From positions 1 through 58,751 of the forward strand of contig JAUWYY010000014.1 in NCBI GenBank assembly GCA_030615605.1: DNA of 58,751 bases. Direction: 5' to 3'. How positions within the stretch are numbered: the first letter of the stretch is position 1; each line of letters opens with the position of its first letter. The DNA is from a bacterium. GTDB taxonomy: Bacteria; Armatimonadota; Zipacnadia; Zipacnadales; Zipacnadaceae. The notes beneath the pieces were generated by a model, which saw only the letters and a list, made by a program, of their open reading frames with translations, searched no databases and was not told the DNA's origin. The translations under genes and the position numbers were made by a program. Positions 1 through 7,934 of the stretch are shown piece by piece.

Positions 1-321
1 ATTGTCATCAAACCCGTAGGGGCGCTGCTTGCTGCGCCCCGTGCATTTGCCACGCCCTCGGATCAGGGCGCGGCAAGCAGCGCCCCTACGCTTGGTGATA
101 TTGTGCGGGCGTTCAAATCCATTACCGCGATAAAGGGCAATGGCATGTTGGGCACACCGGGCCAGGCGTTTTGGCACCGCAATTACTATGAACGCATCAT
201 CCGGGACGACCAGGAGCTGGCCCATATCCGTGAATATGTCGCCATCAATCCCAGCCAGTGGGACACCGATCGAGAAAACCCTGAGGCACAGGAGGAAAAG
301 GGCCCGGAACCGTCGCTGTAG
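1..321 (+). CDS. REP-associated (IS200-like, Y1) transposase, C-terminal part
   Basis: The frame is open from base 1 to the TAG at 319-321, so the gene begins left of the window. The C-terminal sequence FWHRNYYERIIRDDQEL followed by IREYVAINPSQW is the characteristic end of RAYT proteins (HUH/Y1 single-strand transposases linked to REP palindromes). In this family the Tyr cluster after the Trp contains the likely nucleophile. The HUH motif lies off-window. Residues encoded by bases 16-90 are low-complexity (Ala/Pro/Ser) because a 25-bp palindrome sits inside the frame. A GTG at 103 would only give a truncated product. The family is clear; whether the gene is active cannot be judged from this piece. 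Confidence 0.8.
   Translation: MVIKPVGALLAAPRAFATPSDQGAASSAPTLGDIVRAFKSITAIKGNGMLGTPGQAFWHRNYYERIIRDDQELAHIREYVAINPSQWDTDRENPEAQEEKGPEPSL
16..90. repeat. REP-like inverted repeat within the transposase frame
   Basis: Bases 16-40 and 65-89 are inverted copies about 25 bp long with about two mismatches, separated by a 24-nt loop. The arms contain GTAGGGGCGCTGCTTGCTGC and its complement. The element keeps the transposase reading frame open. RAYT enzymes are known to process palindromes of this style. Confidence 0.75.
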
Positions 322-427
322 GGGATAAAATCGCCGTCGTGGCTGACGCAACCACCGGGGTAGAAAGACGAAGCGGCTGCTCGCTACGGAGGAATCTGTT
401 CTGTCCGAACACAACCACGATACACAA

Positions 428-1354
428 TTGAATTCGCCCGATGCGGTGAAGGAGCCGAAGCTGAAGTTTGCCATTGCGCTGACTTCGGTGATTCTGGTCG
501 GCGAGATTATTGGCGGGTGGTGGACCGGCAGCCTGGCGCTGCTCAGCGATGCCGGGCACGTCTTCGGCGATGTGTTTGCGCTGGTGCTGGCGCTGATGGC
601 GTTTCGGCTGTCGCAGCGGGCACCCACGCGCGAGCATACCTTCGGGATGCATCGGGCGGAAGTCTTCGCGGCGCTGATTAACAGTCTGCTGCTCGGGCTG
701 ATCGCCCTGACGATCTTCTTCCGAGCATACGACCGGCTCTTCGCGCCCACCGAAATCAAGAGCGGCTGGATGCTGGTAATCGGACTGGTCGGCCTGCTCG
801 TGAACGTCATCGTGCTGACGCGGCTGAGTGGGCACGGCGGAGACATCAACCTGCGGGGGGCCTATCTGCACGTCCTGAGCGACCTGCTGGCGTCGGTGGG
901 CGTCGTGATCGCTGCCGGACTGATCGCGCTCACCGGACAGTACATCGTTGACCCGATAATCAGCGTGGCCATCGCAGTACTGATCCTGGTAAGTGCACTG
1001 CGCCTGGGCCAGGAGTCGGTGCATATCTTGCTGGAAGGCGTCCCCCGGGGCATTGACCTGGGGGAAGTTGCCGACGCCGTGAACGCGATGGAGAACGTGG
1101 TCAGCGTTCACCATATTCATGCCTGGAGTCTGTGCTCGAACTATACTGCAATCAGCGCGCACATAGTAACCACTGTAAGTAACCCGCAGGAGCAGCGGCA
1201 GGTACACCTGGCCGTCGAAGAGCTGTTGCGGGAGCGGTTTGGGTTTTCCGAGACGACCATCGAGATGGAAGTGGCGAGTGCTGACGAGGAAGCTCCGTTG
1301 GTCTTTCCCCTGTCCGAGGAGTCAGGGCATAGCAGCGCGAGTCATTCGCAATAG
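428..1354 (+). CDS. Cation diffusion facilitator (CzcD/ZitB-like metal exporter)
   Basis: Inner-membrane antiporter expected to export Zn2+/Cd2+/Co2+ in exchange for protons. The protein has six hydrophobic segments in the first ~210 residues. The family's metal-site signatures are visible in TM2 (LSDAGHVFGD) and TM5 (HVLSDLLAS). A cytoplasmic beta-alpha domain follows (VVSVHHIHAWSL) and a His/Ser-rich tail. The TTG start at 428 has no Shine-Dalgarno sequence. A GGAGGAA at 388-394 instead sits 6 nt before an in-frame CTG at 401, which would add an N-terminus with His residues (SEHNHDTQ) typical of this family, so the true start is probably 401. Monocistronic by appearance. Confidence 0.9.
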   Translation: MNSPDAVKEPKLKFAIALTSVILVGEIIGGWWTGSLALLSDAGHVFGDVFALVLALMAFRLSQRAPTREHTFGMHRAEVFAALINSLLLGLIALTIFFRAYDRLFAPTEIKSGWMLVIGLVGLLVNVIVLTRLSGHGGDINLRGAYLHVLSDLLASVGVVIAAGLIALTGQYIVDPIISVAIAVLILVSALRLGQESVHILLEGVPRGIDLGEVADAVNAMENVVSVHHIHAWSLCSNYTAISAHIVTTVSNPQEQRQVHLAVEELLRERFGFSETTIEMEVASADEEAPLVFPLSEESGHSSASHSQ

Positions 1355-1395
1355 CAGCAGCTTCATCGGAGACGATAGGCAAAACCGCGATTTTG

Positions 1396-1404
1396 TGATA
1401 AACT
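1396..1404 (+). promoter_or_regulatory. Possible extended -10 promoter for the fix operon
   Basis: TGTGATAAACT gives a TG-extended -10 (TAAACT at 1399-1404), about 160 nt ahead of fixA. No convincing -35 is visible 17 nt upstream, so the assignment is weak. The intervening leader carries no other recognisable element. Confidence 0.3.
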
Positions 1405-1564
1405 AGAGGTGCCTGTTTGTGATCGGGCCTGCTTCCCGATTCCATCATATCAGCGAACTTAGGGAGGAAGGGGTAGGCCTACTGGGGAATAGGTACTGTC
1501 GAGGCTATGCGCGGCCGATGTCGGCCGCTTATTGTGTGTGAATGATAAGAGAGTGAAAGAACCG

Positions 1565-2404
1565 ATGCTCAAGATTGTGGTATGTGTCAAGCAGGTGCCG
1601 GATACTACCGAGGTGCGCATTGATCCGGAGACTAACACGCTCATCCGCGAGGGCGTCCCCGCCATTGTCAACCCCTTCGATGCTCACGCCACCCAGGCGG
1701 CGCAACACCTGAAGGAGAAGTACGGTGCCCATCTGACGGTGCTGTCAATGGGCCCGCCCCAGGCGGTTGAGGCAATTAAGAAGTGCGTGAGCATGGGGGT
1801 AGACCGGGGGATTCTGCTGTCGGATCGCGCCTTTGCGGGAGCCGACACCTGGGCGACCAGCTATGCGCTGACGGCGGGATTGCGGCGGATTGCCGACGAG
1901 CAGGGAATGGACCTGGTGCTGTGTGGCAAGCAGGCGATTGACGGTGATACCGCCCAGGTCGGACCGGGGATAGCGCGGCGGCTGGGCTGGCCGCAGATTA
2001 CCTACGCTATCGGCATTCCCGAGGTTGATGCGGAAGCAGGCACGATTACTGTCGAGCGGCGGCTGGAGAATGGCGTCGAGGTGGTCAAGGCCCGGCTGCC
2101 GGCGGTGGTGACGGTTGTTGAAGAGATTAATGAACTCGAATACGCTCCGCTGCCGGAGATGATTCGGGCGGCGCGCTATGAGCCGGAGGTCTGGACAGCG
2201 GGTGACCTGGAGGTCGAGGAGCAATTCCTCGGCTTGAGCGGCTCGCCCACTACGGTCTCGGAGATCTTCCCGCCACCGCAACCCGAAGCAGGAGAGATCA
2301 TCGCCGGTGGGCGCGACGATCCTGCGGCTGCCGTTCAAGAGTTGGTGGATAAGCTAATACAACGTGTCGAGGCGGGTACAGCACAGCAGAGAAGTGAGGT
2401 CTGA
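1565..2404 (+). CDS. fixA: Electron transfer flavoprotein beta subunit (FixA/EtfB)
   Basis: Small subunit of the Fix/Etf flavoprotein; it binds the second nucleotide cofactor (FAD or AMP) and pairs with FixB. The N-terminus MLKIVVCVKQVPDT, the segment GKQAIDGDTAQVGP and VNPFDAHA are textbook EtfB/FixA features. At 279 residues it matches the FixA class. A GTG at 1532 is in frame, but ATG 1565 gives the conserved N-terminus and was chosen. The stop overlaps the fixB start by one base (TGATG at 2402-2406), so the two are translationally coupled. The gene order fixA-B-C-X supports a role in electron bifurcation from NADH to quinone and ferredoxin. Confidence 0.93.
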   Translation: MLKIVVCVKQVPDTTEVRIDPETNTLIREGVPAIVNPFDAHATQAAQHLKEKYGAHLTVLSMGPPQAVEAIKKCVSMGVDRGILLSDRAFAGADTWATSYALTAGLRRIADEQGMDLVLCGKQAIDGDTAQVGPGIARRLGWPQITYAIGIPEVDAEAGTITVERRLENGVEVVKARLPAVVTVVEEINELEYAPLPEMIRAARYEPEVWTAGDLEVEEQFLGLSGSPTTVSEIFPPPQPEAGEIIAGGRDDPAAAVQELVDKLIQRVEAGTAQQRSEV

Positions 2405-3723
2405 TGGCGAAACCCAAACGCAAATTGCAAATCATTGCCGGTCAGTGCATTGACTGTGGTGTTTGCGAAGGCGAATGCCCGTTTGATGCGATCCATATTG
2501 AGGGCGACGAGCCGGTGATTGATTACGAGCTATGCACGGGCTGCGGCAAGTGCATCGAGGTCTGTCCGACCGACTGCCTGTTCTTCGAGGGTGAAGAAGA
2601 GGCCGAGGAAGCGGCGCCACCCGAGGCTGCTGAAGAAGTCGCTCCCGAGCTGGAAGCCGGCCTGGCCGAGCGGGTCAGTGCATTGCCTGTGGCGTTTGCG
2701 AAATATCAGGGCGTGTGGATCTACATTGAGCAGAGCGCCGGCCAGGTGCATCCGGTCAGTTGGGAGCTTCTGGGCAAGGGCCGCGAGCTGGCCGATGCGT
2801 TGGGCTGCGAGCTGGCCGCAATGGTGCTGGGCGAAGACGTGGACGATGTTGCCGTGGCCACCGGGCACTACGGGGCGGACAGGGCCTACATCATTGACGA
2901 TCCGCTGCTGGCTCACTACCGCACGCATCCATTTGCCGAAGGGTGCCTAAAGCTCGTTCGTGAGTATGAACCAGAGATTGTGCTGATTGGGGCGACCACG
3001 CTGGGCCGGGACCTGGCGGGGGCGATTGCCACCGACTTGCACACCGGCCTGACCGCGGACTGCACCGGTCTGGTGATTGACGAGCAGGCCAGGCTGCTGC
3101 GCCAGACGCGCCCGGCCTTTGGCGGCAACATTATGGCGACGATCCTGTGCCGTGAGCACCGCCCGCAGATGTCTACGGTGCGCCCGCGAGTGATGGAGGC
3201 GCTGGCTCCGGATGAGACTCGGCAGGTGGAGATAGTCCGCGAGACACTTGAGGTCAGCGAAGAGGACATCGGCGTGGCTGTTGAGCAGTTCCGGCCCGAC
3301 GCTGACCTGGACAAGCCCAACCTGCAATACGCCGAAATTATCTGCGCCGGCGGGCGCGGGCTGGGCAACCCCAGAGGCTTTGAGCTGATGAAGGAGCTGG
3401 CCGAGGCACTGGGCGGCGTGGTGGGGGCGTCGCGAGCGACGGTGGATGCCGGCTGGATCTCGCACGACTATCAGGTGGGGCAGACTGGCCTTACCGTCCG
3501 CCCCCGGCTGTATATTGCAGCAGGCATCTCCGGGGCTATTCAGCACCGCGTCGGGATGCAGACTGCCGATACTATCGTGGCGATAAACAGCGACCCGGAG
3601 GCCAATATCTTCCAGATCGCCGACTTTGGCATCGTCGGCGACCTGTATGAGGTCGTCCCGGAGCTAATAAAGCAGGCCAAAGCAGGAAATCTCAAGGAGA
3701 AGTTGCTGGGGGATGGAGGATAG
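2404..3723 (+). CDS. fixB: Electron transfer flavoprotein alpha subunit with N-terminal ferredoxin domain (FixB/EtfA)
   Basis: Large Etf subunit. Residues ~1-65 form a two-cluster ferredoxin domain with motifs CIDCGVCEGECP and CTGCGKCIEVCP, each C-x2-C-x2-C-x3-CP, so two [4Fe-4S] clusters are expected. An acidic linker rich in Glu/Ala (~66-90) leads to the EtfA domain. The FAD-binding C-terminal region has GASRATVDAGW and GISGAIQH, diagnostic of EtfA. At 439 residues it exceeds plain FixB by the ferredoxin module. This fusion is known in some bifurcating Etfs such as caffeyl-CoA reductase-type complexes. Here it probably provides an internal electron exit or entry path. One-base overlap with fixA. 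Confidence 0.93.
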   Translation: MAKPKRKLQIIAGQCIDCGVCEGECPFDAIHIEGDEPVIDYELCTGCGKCIEVCPTDCLFFEGEEEAEEAAPPEAAEEVAPELEAGLAERVSALPVAFAKYQGVWIYIEQSAGQVHPVSWELLGKGRELADALGCELAAMVLGEDVDDVAVATGHYGADRAYIIDDPLLAHYRTHPFAEGCLKLVREYEPEIVLIGATTLGRDLAGAIATDLHTGLTADCTGLVIDEQARLLRQTRPAFGGNIMATILCREHRPQMSTVRPRVMEALAPDETRQVEIVRETLEVSEEDIGVAVEQFRPDADLDKPNLQYAEIICAGGRGLGNPRGFELMKELAEALGGVVGASRATVDAGWISHDYQVGQTGLTVRPRLYIAAGISGAIQHRVGMQTADTIVAINSDPEANIFQIADFGIVGDLYEVVPELIKQAKAGNLKEKLLGDGG

Positions 3724-3741
3724 TCAGCCGGACACTGGGCG

Positions 3742-4335
3742 GTGATAAGCGTGGGCACAGACGAGGCGGAACTGAAGGGCGAAAAGGTGTACCATGTCGG
3801 GGAAGGCGGGTACTGGGAGGCAGTATTCTGGGGGTGTTCTGGCGTGACGATGCTGTGTGCTGAGGCGGCGTCTGCGCACCTCACACGAATGTCGGTCGGT
3901 GACGCGATTGGAAAGACGTTCCTAATTCTGCTCTCCGTGTTGGCCGTTGCTATAGGGGTGGGTGCCGTGGCCTATTCTGTTGTATGCGTCATGCGTGTGC
4001 GCAATGCAGCGGTCATTCTTACGGAGTCTGGTCTGACAGTACGAAACTGGCGCAAGGCAGAGAGATTCATAGCCTGGGAAGACGTGGTGGGCGTGGTTTA
4101 CCCGGACCTCTTGTTCTTGTACAGTGCTTTGTCGCTCGAGCTGCAAAGGGCCGAAGGCAAGCAGCGTCAGCAGCTCATTGCCATGAGTTTCGGCGGCGAA
4201 GTGCTCGACAATCTGAGAGACGCAATCGTAGAACACCTCGGATTCGCTGAACTGCCGCAAACCGCCAAAGGCTTGCTAGCTGACCGTGACAGGATTTGGC
4301 GGAGTCGCGGCAGGAATGCCGCTCCTACCGAATGA
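3742..4335 (+). CDS. Unknown membrane protein with PH-like domain
   Basis: The function is not recognised. One or two membrane segments (around residues 55-85, FLILLSVLAVAIGVGAVAY) are followed by a soluble region whose pattern (VILTESGLTVRN then FIAWEDVVGV) resembles bacterial PH-like domains: a beta strand, a turn, then the Trp-Glu-Asp segment. GTG 3742 or GTG 3751 could be the start. It lies 18 nt after fixB and before fixC on the same strand, so it is probably cotranscribed although it is not a known Fix component. The last ~20 residues are encoded in a repeat-rich stretch that also carries hairpins, so the C-terminus may be recently acquired. Confidence 0.55.
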   Translation: MISVGTDEAELKGEKVYHVGEGGYWEAVFWGCSGVTMLCAEAASAHLTRMSVGDAIGKTFLILLSVLAVAIGVGAVAYSVVCVMRVRNAAVILTESGLTVRNWRKAERFIAWEDVVGVVYPDLLFLYSALSLELQRAEGKQRQQLIAMSFGGEVLDNLRDAIVEHLGFAELPQTAKGLLADRDRIWRSRGRNAAPTE

Positions 4336-4344
4336 GATGATGGC

Positions 4345-4365
4345 CGACAGGCGGCACGCCTGTCG
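4345..4365. repeat. Perfect 9-bp inverted repeat between the PH-like gene and fixC
   Basis: CGACAGGCG, a 3-nt loop (GCA), then CGCCTGTCG. No T-tract follows on either strand, so it is not a standard intrinsic terminator. It could shape processing or relative expression within the fix transcript. An imperfect GC-rich hairpin (about 4299-4327) lies just before it. Confidence 0.6.
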
Positions 4366-4393
4366 TACCGAAGTAGTTGAGGAGACATCGGTA

Positions 4394-5740
4394 ATGACGG
4401 AAACGCAAGTTGCGGAAGTTGGTACTACCGAAACGGGCATACCAGACACGCTCGAGTTTGATGTGATTGTGGTTGGGGCCGGGCCGGCGGGGCTGGCGGC
4501 GGGGACGGTCTGCGCGCGGGCGGGCCTGAATACCATTATCATCGAACGCGGGCGCAAGCCGGGCACCAAGAATGTGATGGGTGGGGTGTTATATACCCGC
4601 CCGACGGCTCAGGTCTGGCCCGAGTTCTGGAAAGAGGCGCCGCTGGAGCGCTGCGTGATCGAGCAGAACCAGTGGATTATGACCGAAGATTCGGTCATCA
4701 AGATGGGCTACCGCAGCCCCCATTTCGCCGAGGGTGTGCCCAACTGTTTCACGGTCCTGCGAGTGAAGATAGACCAGTACTTTGCCGAACAGGCCGAGGC
4801 TGCCGGCGCGCTGATAATCAACGAGACCAAGGTGGATGAGGTGCTGCAGGATGACGGCCGGGTGGTTGGCGTGCGCACCGGTCGTCCGGATGGTGACGTG
4901 TATGCACCCGTGGTCATTCTGGCCGAGGGAGTTAATCCCCAGTTGACGTGCGCCCTGGGCATGCAGGAGGATCTGAAGCCCGATATTGCGGCGGTGACGG
5001 TCAAGGAGGTCCTGCGCCTGGATCCCGAGATCATTGAGGAACGCTTCGGGCTGAATGAGGGCGAGGGAGCGACGATTGAGATGTTCGGGGCGTCAACCAG
5101 GGGCATGCTGGGGACAGCTTTCTTGTATACCAACCAGAACTCGCTGTCGCTGGGGTTGGGGGTGCTGTTATCGGAATTCGCCGAGATCCCCGACACTCCC
5201 CATGATTTGCTCCAGGAGCTGAAACACCACCCGGCGGTCGCTCCGCTGATTGAGGGGGCGGAGCCAGCCGAGTATATGGCGCACCTCATTCCCGAGGGCG
5301 GCTATAATGAGATGCCGGCGCTGTTTGGGCACGGAGTGATGATCACCGGTGATGCCGCCCAACTGGTCAATGGTCTGCATCGGGAGGGCAGCAATCACGC
5401 TATCCTGTCAGGGAAGACGGCGGCTGAGACGGCAATTGACGCGCACGAGAAGGGCAAATTCTCGGCGCAGGTGCTCGGCCACTACCGCCAACGTCTGGAA
5501 GAGACCGCCCCGACTATTGCCGATCTGCGCAAATATCGCAAAGCTACCAAGTTTATGGAGCATCATCCGGTTCTCAGTGTCTATCCCGCGCTGGCGGCAT
5601 ACGCGTTTGAAGAGATGCTGACGGTAGACGACAAGACCAAGCGACAGAAGCAGTGGGAGATAATTAAGGAAGCCCTGCGGCGGCGCAAGCCGTGGGGGAT
5701 GGCGTGGGATGCTATTGATGGAGGATTGTCATTTATATGA
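4394..5740 (+). CDS. fixC: FixC-type electron transfer flavoprotein:quinone oxidoreductase
   Basis: FAD-dependent dehydrogenase that passes electrons from the Etf to quinone at the membrane. The N-terminal Rossmann motif VIVVGAGPAGLAAG binds FAD; GTKNVMGGVLY and GDAAQLVNGLHREGSNHA are typical of FixC/ETF-QO. At 448 residues it matches FixC rather than the longer ETF-QO, because the iron-sulphur domain is the separate FixX. ATG 4394 is preceded by GAGGAGA about 9 nt upstream; the in-frame GTG/ATG codons further upstream lie in the repeat-rich spacer and were rejected. The stop overlaps the fixX start by 4 nt (ATGA). Confidence 0.93.
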   Translation: MTETQVAEVGTTETGIPDTLEFDVIVVGAGPAGLAAGTVCARAGLNTIIIERGRKPGTKNVMGGVLYTRPTAQVWPEFWKEAPLERCVIEQNQWIMTEDSVIKMGYRSPHFAEGVPNCFTVLRVKIDQYFAEQAEAAGALIINETKVDEVLQDDGRVVGVRTGRPDGDVYAPVVILAEGVNPQLTCALGMQEDLKPDIAAVTVKEVLRLDPEIIEERFGLNEGEGATIEMFGASTRGMLGTAFLYTNQNSLSLGLGVLLSEFAEIPDTPHDLLQELKHHPAVAPLIEGAEPAEYMAHLIPEGGYNEMPALFGHGVMITGDAAQLVNGLHREGSNHAILSGKTAAETAIDAHEKGKFSAQVLGHYRQRLEETAPTIADLRKYRKATKFMEHHPVLSVYPALAAYAFEEMLTVDDKTKRQKQWEIIKEALRRRKPWGMAWDAIDGGLSFI

Positions 5741-6057
5741 GCAACGACCCGGTCATTATGAAGCCCGACGCTAACAAGGGCCTGGACGATAGGCTCTACA
5801 CGGTCAAGTACGAGGTGGACGAGGAGAACTCCCACCTGTCGGTCATTGATCCGGAGGCCTGTATCCGCTGTAAGAAAAAACCGTGTATCAGCAAGTGCCC
5901 GGCCGAGGTGTACCGCTGGCTGGAAGACGAGCAGGTTCTGGAGATTGCTTACGAGAACTGCCTGGAGTGCGGGACCTGCCGGGTAGTCTGCCCGTATGAT
6001 AACTTCGAGTGGGAGTACCCGCGGGGCGGCTTCGGCGTGGCCTATAAGTTTGGCTAG
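5737..6057 (+). CDS. fixX: Ferredoxin-like protein FixX
   Basis: Iron-sulphur subunit that docks on FixC and completes the quinone-reducing branch. Its 106 residues contain two cysteine motifs, CIRCKKKPCISKCP and CLECGTCRVVCP. The C-terminus (DNFEWEYPRGGFGVAYKFG) is highly characteristic of FixX. ATGA overlap with fixC indicates translational coupling. The stop codon overlaps by 4 nt with the convergent response regulator gene on the other strand, leaving no room for a separate terminator. Confidence 0.93.
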   Translation: MSNDPVIMKPDANKGLDDRLYTVKYEVDEENSHLSVIDPEACIRCKKKPCISKCPAEVYRWLEDEQVLEIAYENCLECGTCRVVCPYDNFEWEYPRGGFGVAYKFG

Positions 6058-6431
6058 CCCTTTTCGTCGAGGATGCGGCGGATTACCAGCAGCAGGTCGT
6101 GGTGATCGGTGATCGGTTTGCTGTAGTACCACACGCTGCCGCGATCAAAACTCTTCTTGACTGATTCAGAACCGCGCACTGCCGTCAGCATAAGCACCGG
6201 GATATCTGCGGTTTGCTCATCGTCCTGCAAAGCCTGCAAGGTCTCCCAGCCATCCATCCGGGGCATCATTACGTCCAGGAGAATAATGTCAGGCGGGTGT
6301 TGATCTGCGAGTTCGAGAGCGGCCTGCCCGTCTGGGGCAGCAGTTACCCGATATCCTTTGGCGGAAAAGAATTCGCGGGCAGCGGATCGGAAATCTTTGT
6401 TGTCGTCAACGAGCAGGATATGTTTGGCCAT
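6054..6431 (-). CDS. Single-domain response regulator (CheY-like receiver)
   Basis: 125-residue stand-alone receiver. The acidic pocket is DD at residues 9-10, the phosphoacceptor is D53 (ILLDVMMP), the conserved Thr lies in LMLTAV and the Lys in YYSKPI. No output domain is present, so it must act by protein contact, for example with a kinase phosphorelay or the pilus machinery encoded divergently. It has its own good promoter (6502-6530). No partner kinase is adjacent; the hybrid kinase at 50388 is on the same strand but distant. Confidence 0.9.
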   Translation of the reverse strand: MAKHILLVDDNKDFRSAAREFFSAKGYRVTAAPDGQAALELADQHPPDIILLDVMMPRMDGWETLQALQDDEQTADIPVLMLTAVRGSESVKKSFDRGSVWYYSKPITDHHDLLLVIRRILDEKG

Positions 6432-6501
6432 TTTCTTCTGTAAGTTGGAAATGAATCAGTTGGGACAGTCTTGGCAGCGCACGGGCTTCTCTCAATGCCT
6501 C

Positions 6502-6530
6502 ATTATATTCGGGAATAGACGAAAAGTCAA
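6502..6530 (-). promoter_or_regulatory. Sigma70-type promoter of the receiver gene
   Basis: On the minus strand, TTGACT (6525-6530) and TATAAT (6502-6507) are separated by exactly 17 nt. This predicts a start near 6495 and a leader of about 65 nt before the ATG at 6431. Confidence 0.75.
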
Positions 6531-6716
6531 AACATAGATCGGCGAGCTTGAACTGATGAGTTCCATAATACTGTTAAACCTGGCCAACGAAGCCCAGGGA
6601 GATTGCAGGCCGCAGGCAGGCTTACACGAGATGGTACAGAGGCAACTGAGCAAGTTAATCAGCGGTTCGTGGGCCGATTTGGGGTTTAGTGGCGGGCTTC
6701 CGTGGGCAAGATGGCC

Positions 6717-6745
6717 TTGACAAAAGACCTTCAATAGGCTAAACT
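6717..6745 (+). promoter_or_regulatory. Sigma70-type promoter of the pilM operon
   Basis: TTGACA (6717-6722), a 17-nt spacer, TAAACT (6740-6745). Transcription should start near 6752, giving a ~55-nt leader to pilM. The rest of the 6432-6807 intergenic region shows only this promoter and the divergent one for the receiver gene; a minus-strand frame at 6492-6734 has no coding character. Confidence 0.75.
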
Positions 6746-6807
6746 ACTTAACGTTTGTAGCTATAAGCTGCGATAAGTATTTCTGCCTGATTGCGAAGGA
6801 GCTACTG

Positions 6808-7917
6808 ATGGCACGCAGTGCAACCAATGTTCTGGGGCTGGATATTGGGGCCGATGCAATCAAAGCAGTACAACTTCGTAAGACTGGCGAAGGTCTGCGG
6901 GTAGTTGGTCGGCCTGGGTATGTGCCCACCCCTTCCGGCAGTGTCTCCGGAGGAGTAGTGGTCGACGAAGATGCCGTGGCTGCCACCATCAGGCAGATGA
7001 TTGCCGATTGCGGCTTCACCACCAAAACCGTCGTGGCCTCGGTGGGTGGGACCACCTCTGTCACTGTCCGCGTGGTCACTATGCCGCGGATGTCAGGTGC
7101 AGAGCTGACCGACGCCATGGACTATGAGCTGGACCGGCAAGTTCCTTTCCCCATTGACCAGGTCATCTGCGACTACCAGATTATCGAGTCAGCGGACGGC
7201 GGTGAAGGGGACGAGATGAGTGTACTGCTGGGCGCGGCCCAGGAGGACACAGTAGGTGCCCACATAGCTGCGATTAGGGGAGCAGGGTTGCGCCCGATCC
7301 ATATTGACATCGAGCCGTTGGCGGTGAGTCGGGCACTGGTGAATGTCAGCACCAATGGCTACAACCATCAGACGGTGGCCATTGCCCACATCGGCGCCAG
7401 CCAGACGGAAATCAGCATTCTGCGTAATGGCGTCCTGGAGTTTGTTCGGACTATTCCGACTGCGGGAGAAACCCTGACTACGGCCATTCGCCGCGAGCTG
7501 GGTGCCGACCAGCAACAGGCGGAACAGGCCAAGCGTCAATTTGCTGATACCCGCGATCTGGCCAGCCAGCCAGGTGAGCAGTCTGAGCAGATTGCGGAAG
7601 CCAAGCAGGCAATGCAGGAGATTATATCGGAGGCGCTTTTTGAGTTGGCAACCGAGCTGGGGCGTACTGTGGACTTCTACCGACGCCAGCATGGTGGTCA
7701 GGAAATCAGTCAACTACTGTTGTCGGGAGGATCGGCGGTCATTCCGGGGCTGGCTGACTTTCTATCGGCTGAGACAGGGGTGGACGCTGAGGTGGCTCAA
7801 CCCTATCAATACTTGCTTTGGGATGCGGATGAACTGAGCGAAGCATATTTGCAGGACGTAGGCCCGGCCACTTGTGTTGCGCTGGGTTTGGCTATGCGCG
7901 ACATGCTGCCCGAATAG
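6808..7917 (+). CDS. pilM: Pilus assembly ATPase-like protein PilM
   Basis: Cytoplasmic actin-fold component of the type IV pilus inner-membrane platform; it binds the N-terminal peptide of PilN. The sequence opens with LGLDIGADAIKAVQL (phosphate-1 loop of the actin fold), continues with MPRMSGAELTDAMDYELDRQ (typical PilM), and has a late LLSGGSAVIPGLADFL adenosine motif. It is 369 residues long, normal for the family. GAAGGAGC lies 7 nt before the ATG. First gene of pilM-N-O-P-STN-Q. Confidence 0.93.
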   Translation: MARSATNVLGLDIGADAIKAVQLRKTGEGLRVVGRPGYVPTPSGSVSGGVVVDEDAVAATIRQMIADCGFTTKTVVASVGGTTSVTVRVVTMPRMSGAELTDAMDYELDRQVPFPIDQVICDYQIIESADGGEGDEMSVLLGAAQEDTVGAHIAAIRGAGLRPIHIDIEPLAVSRALVNVSTNGYNHQTVAIAHIGASQTEISILRNGVLEFVRTIPTAGETLTTAIRRELGADQQQAEQAKRQFADTRDLASQPGEQSEQIAEAKQAMQEIISEALFELATELGRTVDFYRRQHGGQEISQLLLSGGSAVIPGLADFLSAETGVDAEVAQPYQYLLWDADELSEAYLQDVGPATCVALGLAMRDMLPE

Positions 7918-7934
7918 AGATAGAGGAGATCGAC

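Noticed and set aside
245-1207. Long minus-strand open frame opposite the metal exporter
   Set aside because: Composition is Arg/Gln/His-rich without domains; it is the shadow of the clearly coding plus-strand exporter.
1745-2338. Minus-strand frame opposite fixA
   Set aside because: No recognisable motifs; antisense to a conserved FixA sequence.
6492-6734. 80-residue minus-strand frame in the intergenic region
   Set aside because: It covers the receiver-gene promoter, has no ribosome site and no coding character.
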